Source: Streptomyces violaceoruber (GTDB taxonomy: Bacteria > Actinomycetota > Actinomycetes > Streptomycetales > Streptomycetaceae). Taken from it: DNA of 64,000 nucleotides. The translations under genes were made by a program, and so were the position numbers. Numbering within the stretch: position 1 is the stretch's first letter; each line of letters begins with the position of its first letter. Below are positions 15,440-23,997 of the stretch, in pieces. The notes below the pieces were generated by a model, which was not told where the DNA came from, ran no database searches, and was given only the letters and a program-made list of their open reading frames with translations. The stretch spans positions 195,818-259,817 of the forward strand of contig JODI01000007.1 in the NCBI GenBank assembly GCA_000720805.1. The letters run 5' to 3'.

Positions 15440-16270
15440 TCAGGCCCGCACGGTCCAGTGCGCCGGCCGCGTGACCGAGCCCGGCAGGCGCGTTGCCGGC
15501 CCGCCCCTGGCCGCGTTCACCTGGGGCTGGGTGAGGAAGAATGCACCGGTCAGGTCCGCGTCCGTGAGGTCGGTGTCGCGCAGGTCGGCGCCTATCAGGT
15601 CCGCGCCGCGCAGATCGGCACCGGTGAGGTCGGCGGCGATGAGGTAGGCGCCGCGCAGATCGGCGCCTGCGAGGTCGGCCCCCTTGAGGCGGGCGCCCAT
15701 CAGGTCGGCGCCGCGCCGGTTCTTCTTCCTGCCGCCCGTGCCCGCTCGCACCAGCTCGCTGGTCCTCAGCAGCAGAACGTTGACCTCCTGACGGTGGGCG
15801 CCGACGTCCAACGCCAGGAGCTCCTCCGGAGTTTGGCGGGTGAGCGCCTCGGTCCGACGCAGTGTGCGGCGCAGGTCTGCGTGGACGGGGCGGGCGGCCG
15901 GCAGGGTGAGAGCCTCGGTGAGGTACCACAGCAGTTCGTGGAGCTGGCGGACGACCGGGAAGACATCGGCCATCCGCCGGACCCGCTCGCGCGATCCGGT
16001 ACGCCAGTCCTGTCCGCCGAAGGTGAGTTGCGAGACCTTCTGCCCGGCCCCGAAGCAGTCGTAGACCGTGCAGCCGGTGAAGCCGCGGGTCCGCAACTCG
16101 GCGTGGATACCGCAGCGGTGGTCTCCCCGAAGGTTCGGGCAGTGCTGTCCGGCCTGCTTGTCGATCGCGAAGTCCGCCGAGGCGGTGAAGGGCAGGGCCA
16201 CGCAGCACAGGCCGAAACACCGCTCGCAGTCCCCGCGCAGGCCGGCCGGGTCGGTCGTATGGTCTCGCAT
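15440..16270 (-). CDS. Cys-rich plus pentapeptide-repeat protein
   Basis: A 276-residue protein. Residues 1-85 hold eight cysteines in a metal-site-like order (GDCERCFGLCC, HCPNL, HRCGIH, GCTVYDCFG). Residues of about 185-250 are a run of pentapeptide repeats of A(D/N)LXX type (ADLMGARLKGADLAGADLRG and on). Pentapeptide repeats form a right-handed beta-helix that can imitate DNA; MfpA and Qnr proteins use it to protect gyrase, but most members have no known function. The N-terminal cysteine cluster may bind zinc or an iron-sulfur cluster. The gene follows the DUF2470 gene's iron box on the far side and is probably transcribed separately. Confidence 0.83.
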   Translation of the reverse strand: MRDHTTDPAGLRGDCERCFGLCCVALPFTASADFAIDKQAGQHCPNLRGDHRCGIHAELRTRGFTGCTVYDCFGAGQKVSQLTFGGQDWRTGSRERVRRMADVFPVVRQLHELLWYLTEALTLPAARPVHADLRRTLRRTEALTRQTPEELLALDVGAHRQEVNVLLLRTSELVRAGTGGRKKNRRGADLMGARLKGADLAGADLRGAYLIAADLTGADLRGADLIGADLRDTDLTDADLTGAFFLTQPQVNAARGGPATRLPGSVTRPAHWTVRA

Positions 16271-16448
16271 GGCGCCAGCGTACTTACCCGCGGGTCATGT
16301 CCCGGCCGACGCCTGCCCGGAACAGGAACCTCACCGATGGGATTCCGCCGCTGTGGGGGTCTCCTCATCCAACGGAAAACAAGCTCGGCTATCACAGAGA
16401 CACGAGCCGACCGAGGCAGGAGCCCCATCCGGATCGAGGAGAGACGTC

Positions 16449-16649
16449 ATGTGCAGTCACCAGCCGGCGTGCCCCACCGCGGACAGTCCCGACCACCGCA
16501 CGGCCGTCACCGTCTCGGCCCACCCCGAACAGGGCTGGAGCCTGCTGTGCAACGGCACCATCGTCTTCGACGACACCGGTGAACTCCTGCCGGACGGGCG
16601 GGTCGTGGGCCCGCACCGCCCCTCCTTCGCACTGGCCGTGGCCGCCTGA
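16449..16649 (+). CDS. DUF5999 family small protein (66 aa)
   Basis: A 66-residue protein opening MCSHQPACPTADSPDH and containing GWSLLCNGTIVFDDTGELLP, the hallmark of the small actinobacterial DUF5999 family (two N-terminal cysteines, one central). Function unknown. GAGGAGAG at 16436-16443 sits five bases before the ATG and decides this start. Convergent with the sigma-factor gene, whose stop codon begins two bases after this one ends. Confidence 0.85.
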   Translation: MCSHQPACPTADSPDHRTAVTVSAHPEQGWSLLCNGTIVFDDTGELLPDGRVVGPHRPSFALAVAA

Positions 16650-16650
16650 C

Positions 16651-17541
16651 TCAGCCGAGGGCGTCCGTCAACGCGAGGCCCGCGAGGCGCTCGGGGTCGG
16701 CCAGGATGTACATCTCGGTGATCCGGCCGTCGACGACGGTGACGCCCATGACCGACTGCGCCCGTCCCTCGACGACGTTGACGAAACCGACGGCGTCGTT
16801 GATGAGCGCCATCCGCGCGAAGGGCGCGAACTCCCGGAACAGCATGGCCTGTTCGGCGACCGTCCTGGCACCGTGCACCAGCTTCGACGCGGCCGCGCCG
16901 GTCAGCGCTCCGGAGTCGACCCGCAGGACGACGTCGGGGTGGAGAACGGCGACCAGCGCCTCGAAGTCCCCGGCCAGGCTGGCGGCCATGAAGGCGTCGA
17001 GGACCTGACGCTGCCGGCCGAGGTCCAGCTCGGCCGAGGGAGCGGCTCCCCTCACCCGGCGCCGGGCGCGGCTGGCCAGTTGGCGGGTGGCGGCCGAACT
17101 GCGGTCCACGATCGGCGCGATGTCGTCGAAGGGCACCGCGAACAAGTCGTGCAACACGAACGCGAGCCGCTCGGCGGGCTCCAGCGTCTCCAGGACGATC
17201 ATCAGGGCGATGCCCACCGCGTCGGCCTGGAGGACCTCCTGCTCCGGATCGGCCCGCACGAGGGGGCGGACGACGGGGTCGGGGACGTGGGTGTCGTCCA
17301 GGGGGTCCTCGCGGCGGGCGGTACGCGAGCGCAGCATGTCGAGGCAGACCCGGCCGACCACGGTGGTCAGCCAGCCGCCGAGGTTGTGGATCTCCCCCGC
17401 GTCGACGCGGCTCAGCTTCAGCCAGGTCTCCTGGACCGCGTCCTCGGCTTCGGCCAGCGAGCCGAGCATGCGGTAGGCCACCGCCCGCAGCTGCCCGCGG
17501 TGTTCCTCGAAGCGGTCCGCCAGCAGTTCCGTCTCGTTCAT
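16651..17541 (-). CDS. ECF41-type extracytoplasmic function sigma factor (SigJ-like)
   Basis: A 296-residue sigma factor. Region 2 is seen in FEEHRGQLRAVAYRMLGSLA and EDAVQETWLKL, region 4 in LEPAERLAFVLHDLFAVPFD with a helix-turn-helix after it. The C-terminal 110 residues form a SnoaL-like domain, as in group ECF41, which carries its own regulatory domain in place of an anti-sigma factor. HVPDPVV matches the linker motif, DSGALTGAAAS the DGGG region and LADPERL the NPDKL region. ECF41 genes usually stand beside an oxidoreductase, epimerase or carboxymuconolactone-decarboxylase gene; none is adjacent here. Start ATG 17541 or 17553; both have purine-rich leaders. Confidence 0.88.
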   Translation of the reverse strand: MNETELLADRFEEHRGQLRAVAYRMLGSLAEAEDAVQETWLKLSRVDAGEIHNLGGWLTTVVGRVCLDMLRSRTARREDPLDDTHVPDPVVRPLVRADPEQEVLQADAVGIALMIVLETLEPAERLAFVLHDLFAVPFDDIAPIVDRSSAATRQLASRARRRVRGAAPSAELDLGRQRQVLDAFMAASLAGDFEALVAVLHPDVVLRVDSGALTGAAASKLVHGARTVAEQAMLFREFAPFARMALINDAVGFVNVVEGRAQSVMGVTVVDGRITEMYILADPERLAGLALTDALG

Positions 17542-17694
17542 CCCGTCCCCCATGTCCGGCCGGCTCCGGTGCCCTGTGAAGCCTGATGATCCAACCACGC
17601 CCGCGCCGTGCTCTGGAAGCCGTTTCCGCACAGGGCACCCGCTCGGCGGCCCCGGGCCTTGCCCTGGGCCGAGGGCAGGGACGAGGGCCCGGGG

Positions 17695-18438
17695 CTACCG
17701 CGCGAAGACCTCGAACGCGACGGCCGGCTTGCCGCCGAACCGCTCCCCGGTCGCGGCCGCGTTCCCCGTCAGGAAGTCCCGTGCGTACGACTCCGGGTCC
17801 TCACTGGTCAACGCCTCGATGTAGGTGCGGTGTTCCAGCAGCGAGCGCACCGCTCGTTCCAGGCCCCCGGTCGCGTCCACGGCGTGGGTGGGAGTGCTGG
17901 AGCCGGCGACGGCGACCCAGCGGACGCCGTTCCAGGGGTCCAGTCCCTGTTCGGTGAGCTCCGGGAAGATCCAGCGGTTGCCGGCGTCGCCGGCCGCGTC
18001 CAGGGTGGCGCGTCCCACCGCCACATGGTCGGGGGTGTTCCAGGCGACACCGCCCCAGGTGTCCCGGTGGTTGAGGGTGATCACCAGCTCGGGCCGGTGC
18101 CGGCGGATCGCGGCGGCGATGTCCCGGCGCAGCGCGGTGCCGTACTCGATGATCCCGTCCCGGTGGTCGAGGAACTCCACCACCGACACTCCCACCACCG
18201 CGGCACTGGCCCGCTGCTCCCGTTCGCGCAGCGGACCGCACTCGGCGGGCTCCAGCGTGTCGATGCCGGCCTCGCCCCGGCTGGCGAGGACGTAGGCGAC
18301 CTCGCGGCCGGCATCGGTCCAGGCTGCGACCGCGGCCGAGCAGCCGTACTCGAGATCGTCCGGGTGCGCCACCACCGCGAGGGCTCGCCGCCAGTCGTCG
18401 GGCATGGGCTGGAGCTGAGTCGTCTTCGGCTCGGTCAT
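17695..18438 (-). CDS. PIG-L/LmbE-family deacetylase
   Basis: A 247-residue protein with the zinc-binding AHPDDLEYG motif (His, Asp, Asp) near residue 25 and a later HxxH-like site in NTPDHVAVGRATLDA. VVEFLDHRDGIIEYG and LVITLNHRDTWGGVAWNTPD are typical. The family removes acetyl groups from N-acetyl-glucosamine moieties; actinobacterial relatives include MshB of mycothiol synthesis and Mca. This protein has neither the length nor the neighbours of MshB, so the substrate stays open. It lies upstream of the sigma-factor gene on the same strand, separated by about 150 bases, and could share transcription with it. Confidence 0.87.
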   Translation of the reverse strand: MTEPKTTQLQPMPDDWRRALAVVAHPDDLEYGCSAAVAAWTDAGREVAYVLASRGEAGIDTLEPAECGPLREREQRASAAVVGVSVVEFLDHRDGIIEYGTALRRDIAAAIRRHRPELVITLNHRDTWGGVAWNTPDHVAVGRATLDAAGDAGNRWIFPELTEQGLDPWNGVRWVAVAGSSTPTHAVDATGGLERAVRSLLEHRTYIEALTSEDPESYARDFLTGNAAATGERFGGKPAVAFEVFAR

Positions 18439-18535
18439 GGTCGCAGACTAGCCCGGGCCGGTGACATCAGCCGGTGACATCGGCCGGACATCGAGCCGCT
18501 GAGGGCAGGCGTCGGGCATCCGGTGCCAGGGGGCC

Positions 18536-19885
18536 TCACACCTCGTCGCGGGTCAGCGCCAGCAGGCGGTCCAGGACGCGGGGGCCGCCCGCCCGGACGC
18601 CGTCGTGCTCGAACTCGTCGGTGACCCAGGTGCGCAGACCGCGGATCGCGCGGGCCGTGGTCAGGGCATGGGCGGTGTCCACGTACATGTCGTCGTGGTA
18701 GACGGCCGCCGCGACGGGCACCTCGTTGGCGGCGAGGCGGGCTGGGTCGTACAGGGGCGTCCAGTCGGTGCGGGCGGCGAGCAGGTCGGCGGTCTCGCGC
18801 AGCGGGCGCAGCGCCGGGTCGCAGTCGAACGTCCAGGGATGGACGGACTCGCCGGTGAACAGCACAGGCCCGTCGCCGGCGAGGGTCTTGGCCGCGTCGA
18901 ACTGCGGGAACTCGGCGCGCACCCGTTCCGCCGCCCAGGCGGTGGGGCGCTCGTCCTGGGCGTAGGTCGCCTCGTGGACCAGGGCGTAGAGCGGGTGGCC
19001 CGCGTACGACAGGAGGCCCTGCACCTCTTCCTGGAAGGCGTCGGACAGGGCGGCGCCCTGCGGGGTGCGGACGAAGGCGTGTTCCAGGAGGTAGTGCAGG
19101 CGGTGGCTGCCCTCGCCGCCGCCGAGGAGGATGCCGAGGGACTGGAAGGCCTCGGCGGTGAGGCGGTAGCCGCTCGGGAGGACCGGCTCGTGGTGCAGGA
19201 CGTACTCGGCGATCTGCCGGACGCGTTCGACGTCCTGCGGGTAGCGGGCGTAGTGCGCGGCGACCTTGCGTTCGATCCGGGGGTAGGCGGCCCGGTAGAC
19301 GTCGTCGGCGTGGGCGTCGAGGGAGGGCAGGCCGCCGGTGATCACCACGGCGCGCAGGCCTTCGGGGGCGGTGGAGAGGTAGTGCACCGCGCAGAAGCCG
19401 CCGAAGCTCTGGCCGAGGACGGTCCAGGGGGCGCCGCCGGTGACGGACGGGCGGATCGCCTCGCAGTCACGGACGATGGCGTCGGCGCGGAAGCGGGCGA
19501 GGTAGTCGGCCTGTGCGGCGGGGCCGCCACGCAGCGGGAGAGTCTGCCGGTTGGCGGGGGTGGAGTGACCGGTGCCGCGCTGGTCCAGGAGCAGGACGCG
19601 GAACTCCTTGAGCGCGCGGCCGAGCCAGGCCTGCTTGCCGACGAAACGGTTCGCGCCGAAGCCGGGGCCGCCCTGCAGGTAGACCAGCCACGGCAGGTCC
19701 TGGTGCGCCTTGTCGCTCGCGACGACCTCGCGGGCGTAGAGCTCGATGCTCTCCCCCGTCGGGTCGTCGTGGTCGAGGGGCACGGTGAAGCGCCGGTCGG
19801 TGAGGACGACGCCGGGCTGGCGGTAGCTGAGGTTCAACAGGGCTCCCGGGACGGACGGATTGCGGGCCGCGTCCCAGTTCAGCAC
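18536..19885 (-). CDS. Alpha/beta hydrolase, proline-iminopeptidase-like (S33)
   Basis: A 449-residue S33-family hydrolase. LVYLQGGPGFGA is the HGGPG oxyanion motif of prolyl aminopeptidases (Gln replaces His), LLLDQRGTGHS follows, GQSFGGFCAVHYL holds the nucleophile Ser, and EFEHDGVRAGG near the end carries the catalytic His. Such enzymes release N-terminal proline or other residues from peptides. No signal peptide, so cytoplasmic. The ATG at 19885 has a GGAGGA only three bases away; a TTG 16 codons in has GGGAG at a better distance and may be the real start. It ends beside the PIG-L gene and starts beside the LacI gene, all on the minus strand. Confidence 0.85.
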   Translation of the reverse strand: MLNWDAARNPSVPGALLNLSYRQPGVVLTDRRFTVPLDHDDPTGESIELYAREVVASDKAHQDLPWLVYLQGGPGFGANRFVGKQAWLGRALKEFRVLLLDQRGTGHSTPANRQTLPLRGGPAAQADYLARFRADAIVRDCEAIRPSVTGGAPWTVLGQSFGGFCAVHYLSTAPEGLRAVVITGGLPSLDAHADDVYRAAYPRIERKVAAHYARYPQDVERVRQIAEYVLHHEPVLPSGYRLTAEAFQSLGILLGGGEGSHRLHYLLEHAFVRTPQGAALSDAFQEEVQGLLSYAGHPLYALVHEATYAQDERPTAWAAERVRAEFPQFDAAKTLAGDGPVLFTGESVHPWTFDCDPALRPLRETADLLAARTDWTPLYDPARLAANEVPVAAAVYHDDMYVDTAHALTTARAIRGLRTWVTDEFEHDGVRAGGPRVLDRLLALTRDEV

Positions 19886-19972
19886 ATGTTCCTCCGGCGG
19901 CCGACCCCCGGGATCATGAAATCCTGCTGAATGGCCGTTCAGCTCGCAAGCCTCGGCACCCCGGTCCCCGCT

Positions 19973-20998
19973 TCAGCGCGCCGACAGGCTCGAGCGGCGT
20001 ACCACCAGTTCGGGCTGGAGCACGACCCGACGGTGCTCGTGCGCGCGCGGCGCGGTCTCCGCCTCGGTTTCCTCCAGGAGGAGCTCGGCGGCCAGGGCGC
20101 CCATGGTGACGGCGGGCTGGCGGACCGAGGTGAGCGGGACGGCCGCGGCGGCGGCGAACTCGATGTCGTCGTAGCCGACGATCGCGAGGTCGTCCGGGAC
20201 GCCGACGCCGGCCGCGTACATGGCCTGCAGGACACCGAGAGCGAGCAGGTCGTTGGCGCAGAACACGGCGGTCGGACGGTCGGCGAGGCCGAGCAGGCGG
20301 GCGCCCGCGTCCCGGCCGGCGGCCACGTCGAGCCGGTCGGTGGGCAGTTCGCGCAGCGCGCCCGGGCCGAGTCCGGCCTCGGCGAGCGCGTTCAGGGCGC
20401 CCGTACGGCGGTCACGGACCTGGTTGAGTCCGGGCGGACCGCTGACGTACGCGATGGAGCGGTGGCCGGCGTCGACGAGATGGCGTACCGCGAGGGCGCC
20501 GCCCGCCACGTCGTCGACGGAGACCGAGCACTCGGTGGTGCCCTCGGCGACCCGGTCGACCAGGACGAAGGGGATGCCGTGACGGCGGAACGTCTCGATG
20601 TTGCGGCCGGTCGCGTCGGCGGGCGTCAGCAGCACGCCCCGCACCCGCTGCTCGGCGAAGAGCGAGAGGTAGTCGGCCTCCTCGCCCGGGTTCTGGGCGC
20701 TGTTGCACACCATCACACCGAGTCCGGCCTCGCGCGCGGCCCGCTCGGCACCGCGCGCGACGTCGACGAAGAAGGGGTTGCCCATGTCGAGGACGAGCAG
20801 CCCCATGATCCTGCTGCGGCCCGCGCGCAGCTGGCGCGCGGACTCGCTGCGGACGTAGCCGAGCCGGTCTATCGCCGACAGCACCCGTGCCCGGGTCTCG
20901 GTGGCGACCGTGTCCGGACGGTTGATGACGTTCGACACCGTGCCGACGGAGACTCCGGCGGCACGGGCGACGTCCTTGATACCCACCGACTGGGCCAT
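19973..20998 (-). CDS. rhaR: LacI-family regulator, probably of the rhamnose genes
   Basis: A 341-residue LacI/GalR repressor. The helix-turn-helix and hinge are at the N-terminus (GIKDVARAAGVSVGTVSNVI, then SARQLRAGRSR), followed by the periplasmic-binding-protein fold (LLVLDMGNPFFVDVARGAE, VDDVAGGALAVRHLVDAGH, AIVGYDDIEFAAAAAVPLTS). The ATG at 20998 (MAQSVGIKDV) has GGAGG ten bases upstream; the open frame beyond it is shadow. It stands at the end of the leftward rhamnose gene group, so it is the natural candidate for the repressor that binds the palindromes at 27697-27874 and 38807-38816, released by rhamnose or a derivative. The symbol is inferred from context. Confidence 0.85.
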   Translation of the reverse strand: MAQSVGIKDVARAAGVSVGTVSNVINRPDTVATETRARVLSAIDRLGYVRSESARQLRAGRSRIMGLLVLDMGNPFFVDVARGAERAAREAGLGVMVCNSAQNPGEEADYLSLFAEQRVRGVLLTPADATGRNIETFRRHGIPFVLVDRVAEGTTECSVSVDDVAGGALAVRHLVDAGHRSIAYVSGPPGLNQVRDRRTGALNALAEAGLGPGALRELPTDRLDVAAGRDAGARLLGLADRPTAVFCANDLLALGVLQAMYAAGVGVPDDLAIVGYDDIEFAAAAAVPLTSVRQPAVTMGALAAELLLEETEAETAPRAHEHRRVVLQPELVVRRSSLSAR

Positions 20999-21077
20999 CA
21001 GGCAGGTACCTCCAAGGGGGCGAGGGGCGACCGGAAAGCCTTCACAGTACCGTCCTGACGTCGTACGACGGACCCGG

Positions 21078-22502
21078 TCACGCGGGCAGTGCGAAGTCGA
21101 CGACGTGGAGCGCCGAGGGCGTGGTGCCGCTCGACTTCTCCTGGTACATGAACGACAGGACGTTGTCGGCCTTGATCCGCATCTCGTCGATGACGACCTC
21201 ACCGAAGGCGTTCAGGTCACTGCCGTCGTACAGCAGCGTCCAGTCGGTGTACCCGGAGGACTTCGAGGCGCCGGCGATACGGCCGTAGGGGAAGATCGCG
21301 TACGCGTTGTCGTACTTGTCCAGGACCAGCTTGGTGCGCTGACTGGAGTTGAGCGCGACCGGGATCTCCGTCTTCGTCCAGGTGCCGGAGGAGTTCTTGC
21401 GGACGTGGAAGGCGCGGCCGTTGGCGGTGCGGTCGTTGACGTAGTCGGTGGTGCACTGGCCGAAACGGCCGGGGACGTAGCTGATGATCGCGTGCGGGAG
21501 GCCGGACGAGTCGGTGGACTGGCTCTCCTGGTTCATCAGCGAGTGGTCGGGGTTGAGGGAGTCGACGACCAGGCCGCTGTCGGTGACGGCCACGGTGTCG
21601 GAGCTGCCGGTCGTTCCCACGACGGTGCCCGCGTCGTTGCGCCAGGTGCGGCCGCGGTCGGTCGAGTAGACGTAACCGGTGTCGTGGTTGGTGATGCCGC
21701 CGCTGTTGCACATCACGGCGGCGTTCTGTTCGCGCCAGGTGAAGAAGGAGTGCAGGCGGCCGTTGACGTCGTAGTCGATGCCGTGCAGGTACATGTTGCG
21801 GGCGGTCGAGGAACCGTGCGAGCTGGTGTACGTGCCCGTGGAGCTGGACCACTCCCCCAGTGCCGTCCACGTCGAACCGTCGTACTCGGCAAGGGCGTTG
21901 CGGCCGTTGCCGGAGATTCCGACGCGGTAGCTGAGCTGCAGCTTGCCCTCGGGGGTGGAGACGAACTGAGGGTAGGTGAACTGCGAGGTGAGGGCGAGAC
22001 CGTCCATGGACGTCTGGACGGAGCCGAAGACCGAGGCGGTCCAGCCGGTGGTGGCGGGACTGTCCATCAGCCCGGCGACGGACTTCACGTAGAAGTAGCC
22101 GTTGCTGTGCGAGTCCATGTTGATGTGCAGACGGCCGTCGACCTTGGAGACACCCATGGAGATGACGTTGTGCGAGTCGCTGGCCTTGAGGACGTGTGAC
22201 AGCGTGACGGTCGACCAGCTGCTCCCGCCGAGAACACGGCGTCCGACGACGGCGTTGCCGGTGGAGGTGTACCAGGTCGCGTACTGGTAGCCCTTGTAGG
22301 TCAGCAGGCCGTTCTTCTGGAACGAGTTGTTGTTGACCAGGCCGTCGTAGGAGACGAAGAAGATGGCCTGACCGTCGAGTTGGGTCGTGCCCTTCTTGGT
22401 GACGGAGGGCCCGGGGTCGGCGGCACGGGCTGTGCCAGAGGTGAAGACGGGGGTCATGACGGCTCCGGCGATGGCGGCGCCCAGCAGTGTACGTCTCTTC
22501 AT
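21078..22502 (-). CDS. Secreted BNR-repeat beta-propeller protein, candidate polysaccharide lyase
   Basis: A 474-residue exported protein. The N-terminus (MKRRTLLGAAIAGAVMTPVF, cleavage after ARA) is a Sec/Tat-like signal. The rest is a propeller with YSTDRGRTWRNDAG as a clear BNR/Asp box and repeated GLLTYKGYQYATWYTSTGN- and SDSHNVISMGVSKVDGRLHI-like blades, as in BNR-4 proteins. BNR-4 propellers include the ulvan lyases (PL24/25 type) and relatives acting on rhamnose-uronic-acid polymers. Sitting between the rhamnose regulator and mutarotase, it may cut a rhamnose-containing polysaccharide outside the cell. The ATG at 22502 has GGAG eight bases upstream; an earlier ATG at 22517 overlaps that site. 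Activity is inference. Confidence 0.72.
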   Translation of the reverse strand: MKRRTLLGAAIAGAVMTPVFTSGTARAADPGPSVTKKGTTQLDGQAIFFVSYDGLVNNNSFQKNGLLTYKGYQYATWYTSTGNAVVGRRVLGGSSWSTVTLSHVLKASDSHNVISMGVSKVDGRLHINMDSHSNGYFYVKSVAGLMDSPATTGWTASVFGSVQTSMDGLALTSQFTYPQFVSTPEGKLQLSYRVGISGNGRNALAEYDGSTWTALGEWSSSTGTYTSSHGSSTARNMYLHGIDYDVNGRLHSFFTWREQNAAVMCNSGGITNHDTGYVYSTDRGRTWRNDAGTVVGTTGSSDTVAVTDSGLVVDSLNPDHSLMNQESQSTDSSGLPHAIISYVPGRFGQCTTDYVNDRTANGRAFHVRKNSSGTWTKTEIPVALNSSQRTKLVLDKYDNAYAIFPYGRIAGASKSSGYTDWTLLYDGSDLNAFGEVVIDEMRIKADNVLSFMYQEKSSGTTPSALHVVDFALPA

Positions 22503-22560
22503 CTCGGGGGACTCCATTGTCGTGCGAAGGAAGAGGAGAAGAGGAGGGGACGAAGGGGGA

Positions 22561-22884
22561 TCAGGCGAGGTGGAACACTTCGGTGAGCGGTTTCATGGCC
22601 TCGTCGGGTCGGGCGCCGTCCAGGGACTCGAAGAACGGCGCCATCTCCGCCTGCCAGCGGGCGTTGACCTCGGTGGCTTCCATACCGGCCTGGGCCGCGG
22701 CGAAGTCCTCGGTCTCCAGGTAGCCGACGAGCAGTCCGTCCTCGCGCAGGAAGAGCGAGTAGTTGTGCCAGCCGGTGGCCGAGAGCGCGTCGAGCATCTC
22801 GGGCCACACGGCGGCGTGCCGCTCACGGTACTCGTCGAGGCGGTCCGCCCGGACCTTCAGCAGGAAGCACACACGCTGGGTCAA
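22561..22884 (-). CDS. rhaM: L-rhamnose mutarotase
   Basis: A 107-residue protein of the RhaM/YiiL family: VCFLLKVRADRLDEYRERHA (with the catalytic His in RHAAVWPEM), GWHNYSLFL and WQAEMAPFFESL are the family marks. It interconverts alpha- and beta-L-rhamnopyranose so that the isomerase receives the right anomer. No ATG fits; the TTG at 22884 is chosen since it opens the normal LTQRVCFLL N-terminus and GGAGGGGCG sits directly before it. Only 14 bases separate it from the binding-protein gene, so it is probably part of the importer operon. Confidence 0.9.
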   Translation of the reverse strand: MTQRVCFLLKVRADRLDEYRERHAAVWPEMLDALSATGWHNYSLFLREDGLLVGYLETEDFAAAQAGMEATEVNARWQAEMAPFFESLDGARPDEAMKPLTEVFHLA

Positions 22885-22898
22885 CGCCCCTCCAGGGA

Positions 22899-23984
22899 CT
22901 AGAAGTTGAACTGGTCGATGTTCTTCGCGTCGAACACGGTCGGCTTGCCGAGGCTGATCACGCCGTCCTTGCCGATGGTGTACTCGCCCATGTCGCCGGC
23001 CTTGAAGGTCTCGCCCTCCTTGCCGGTGATCTGCCCCGAGACCAGCGCGACCGCGGTACGGGCGGCCAGCGCGCCGAGCTTCGCCGGGTCCCACAGCTCG
23101 AAGCCGTCGACGGTGCCGTTCTTGACGTACTTGCGCATGTCGTTGGGCGTGCCGAGACCGGTCAGCTTGACCTTGCCCTTGTACTTGGAGCCGGACAGGT
23201 ACTGGGCGGCGGCCTTGATGCCGACGGTGGTCGGGGAGATGATCCCCTTCAGGTTCGGGTACTGCTGGAGCAGGCCCTGGGTCTGCTGGAACGACTGCTG
23301 GGCGTCGTCGTTGCCGTAGGCGACCTTGACGAGCTTGATGTCCTTGTACTTCGGGTCCTTGAGCTCGTCCTTCATGAAGTCGATCCAGGTGTTCTGGTTC
23401 GTCGCGGTCTGCGCGGCGGACAGGATCGCGATCTGGCCCTTGTAGCCGATCTGCTTCGCGAGCAGCTGCACCTCGGTCCGGCCCAGGTCCTCGGCGCTGG
23501 CCTGGGAGACGAAGGCGTTGCGGCAGTCGGGGTTGGTGTCGGAGTCGTAGGTGACGACCTTGATGTCGTTCTTCATGGCCTGCTTGAGGGCGGTGCACAG
23601 GGCACCGGGGTCCTGCGCGGACACGGCCATCGCGTTGACCTGCTGCTGGGTCAGGGTGTTGACGTACGACACCTGGCCCGCGGTGTCGGTGGCGCTGGTC
23701 GGGCCGACCTCCTTGTAGGTGGAGCCGAGCTCCTTGACGGCCGCCTCGCCGCCCTTGTCGGAGGTGGTGAAGTACGGGTTGTTGACCTGCTTGGGCAGGA
23801 AGCCGATGGTCAGGCCCTTCTTGAGGGCCGCGCCCGGGTCGGCCTTGCCGGCCGAGGCGGCGGAGCCGGTGCTCTCGCTCTTCACGTCCTCCTTGGTGGT
23901 GCCGCCGCAGGCGGTGGCGGCCAGGGCGAGGGAGGTGACGGCGGCCAGGGCCGCACAGGTGCGGCGGAGGGTCGACTTGCGCAT
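22899..23984 (-). CDS. rhaS: Rhamnose ABC transporter substrate-binding lipoprotein
   Basis: A 361-residue periplasmic-binding-protein-1-like lipoprotein. Signal: MRKSTLRRTCAALAAVTSLA ending at lipobox LAATAC. The mature part has IGFLPKQVNNPYFTTSDKGG, AMAVSAQDPGALCTALKQAM, VVTYDSDTNPDCRNAFVSQA and a C-terminal GFELWDPAKLGALAARTAVA, the pattern of the rhamnose-specific CUT2 family (RhaS). It binds rhamnose outside the membrane and delivers it to the two permeases encoded upstream. It ends 14 bases before the mutarotase gene and begins 13 bases after the permease stop, so it is in the same operon. Confidence 0.92.
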   Translation of the reverse strand: MRKSTLRRTCAALAAVTSLALAATACGGTTKEDVKSESTGSAASAGKADPGAALKKGLTIGFLPKQVNNPYFTTSDKGGEAAVKELGSTYKEVGPTSATDTAGQVSYVNTLTQQQVNAMAVSAQDPGALCTALKQAMKNDIKVVTYDSDTNPDCRNAFVSQASAEDLGRTEVQLLAKQIGYKGQIAILSAAQTATNQNTWIDFMKDELKDPKYKDIKLVKVAYGNDDAQQSFQQTQGLLQQYPNLKGIISPTTVGIKAAAQYLSGSKYKGKVKLTGLGTPNDMRKYVKNGTVDGFELWDPAKLGALAARTAVALVSGQITGKEGETFKAGDMGEYTIGKDGVISLGKPTVFDAKNIDQFNF

Positions 23985-23997
23985 GGCGATGAGTCCT

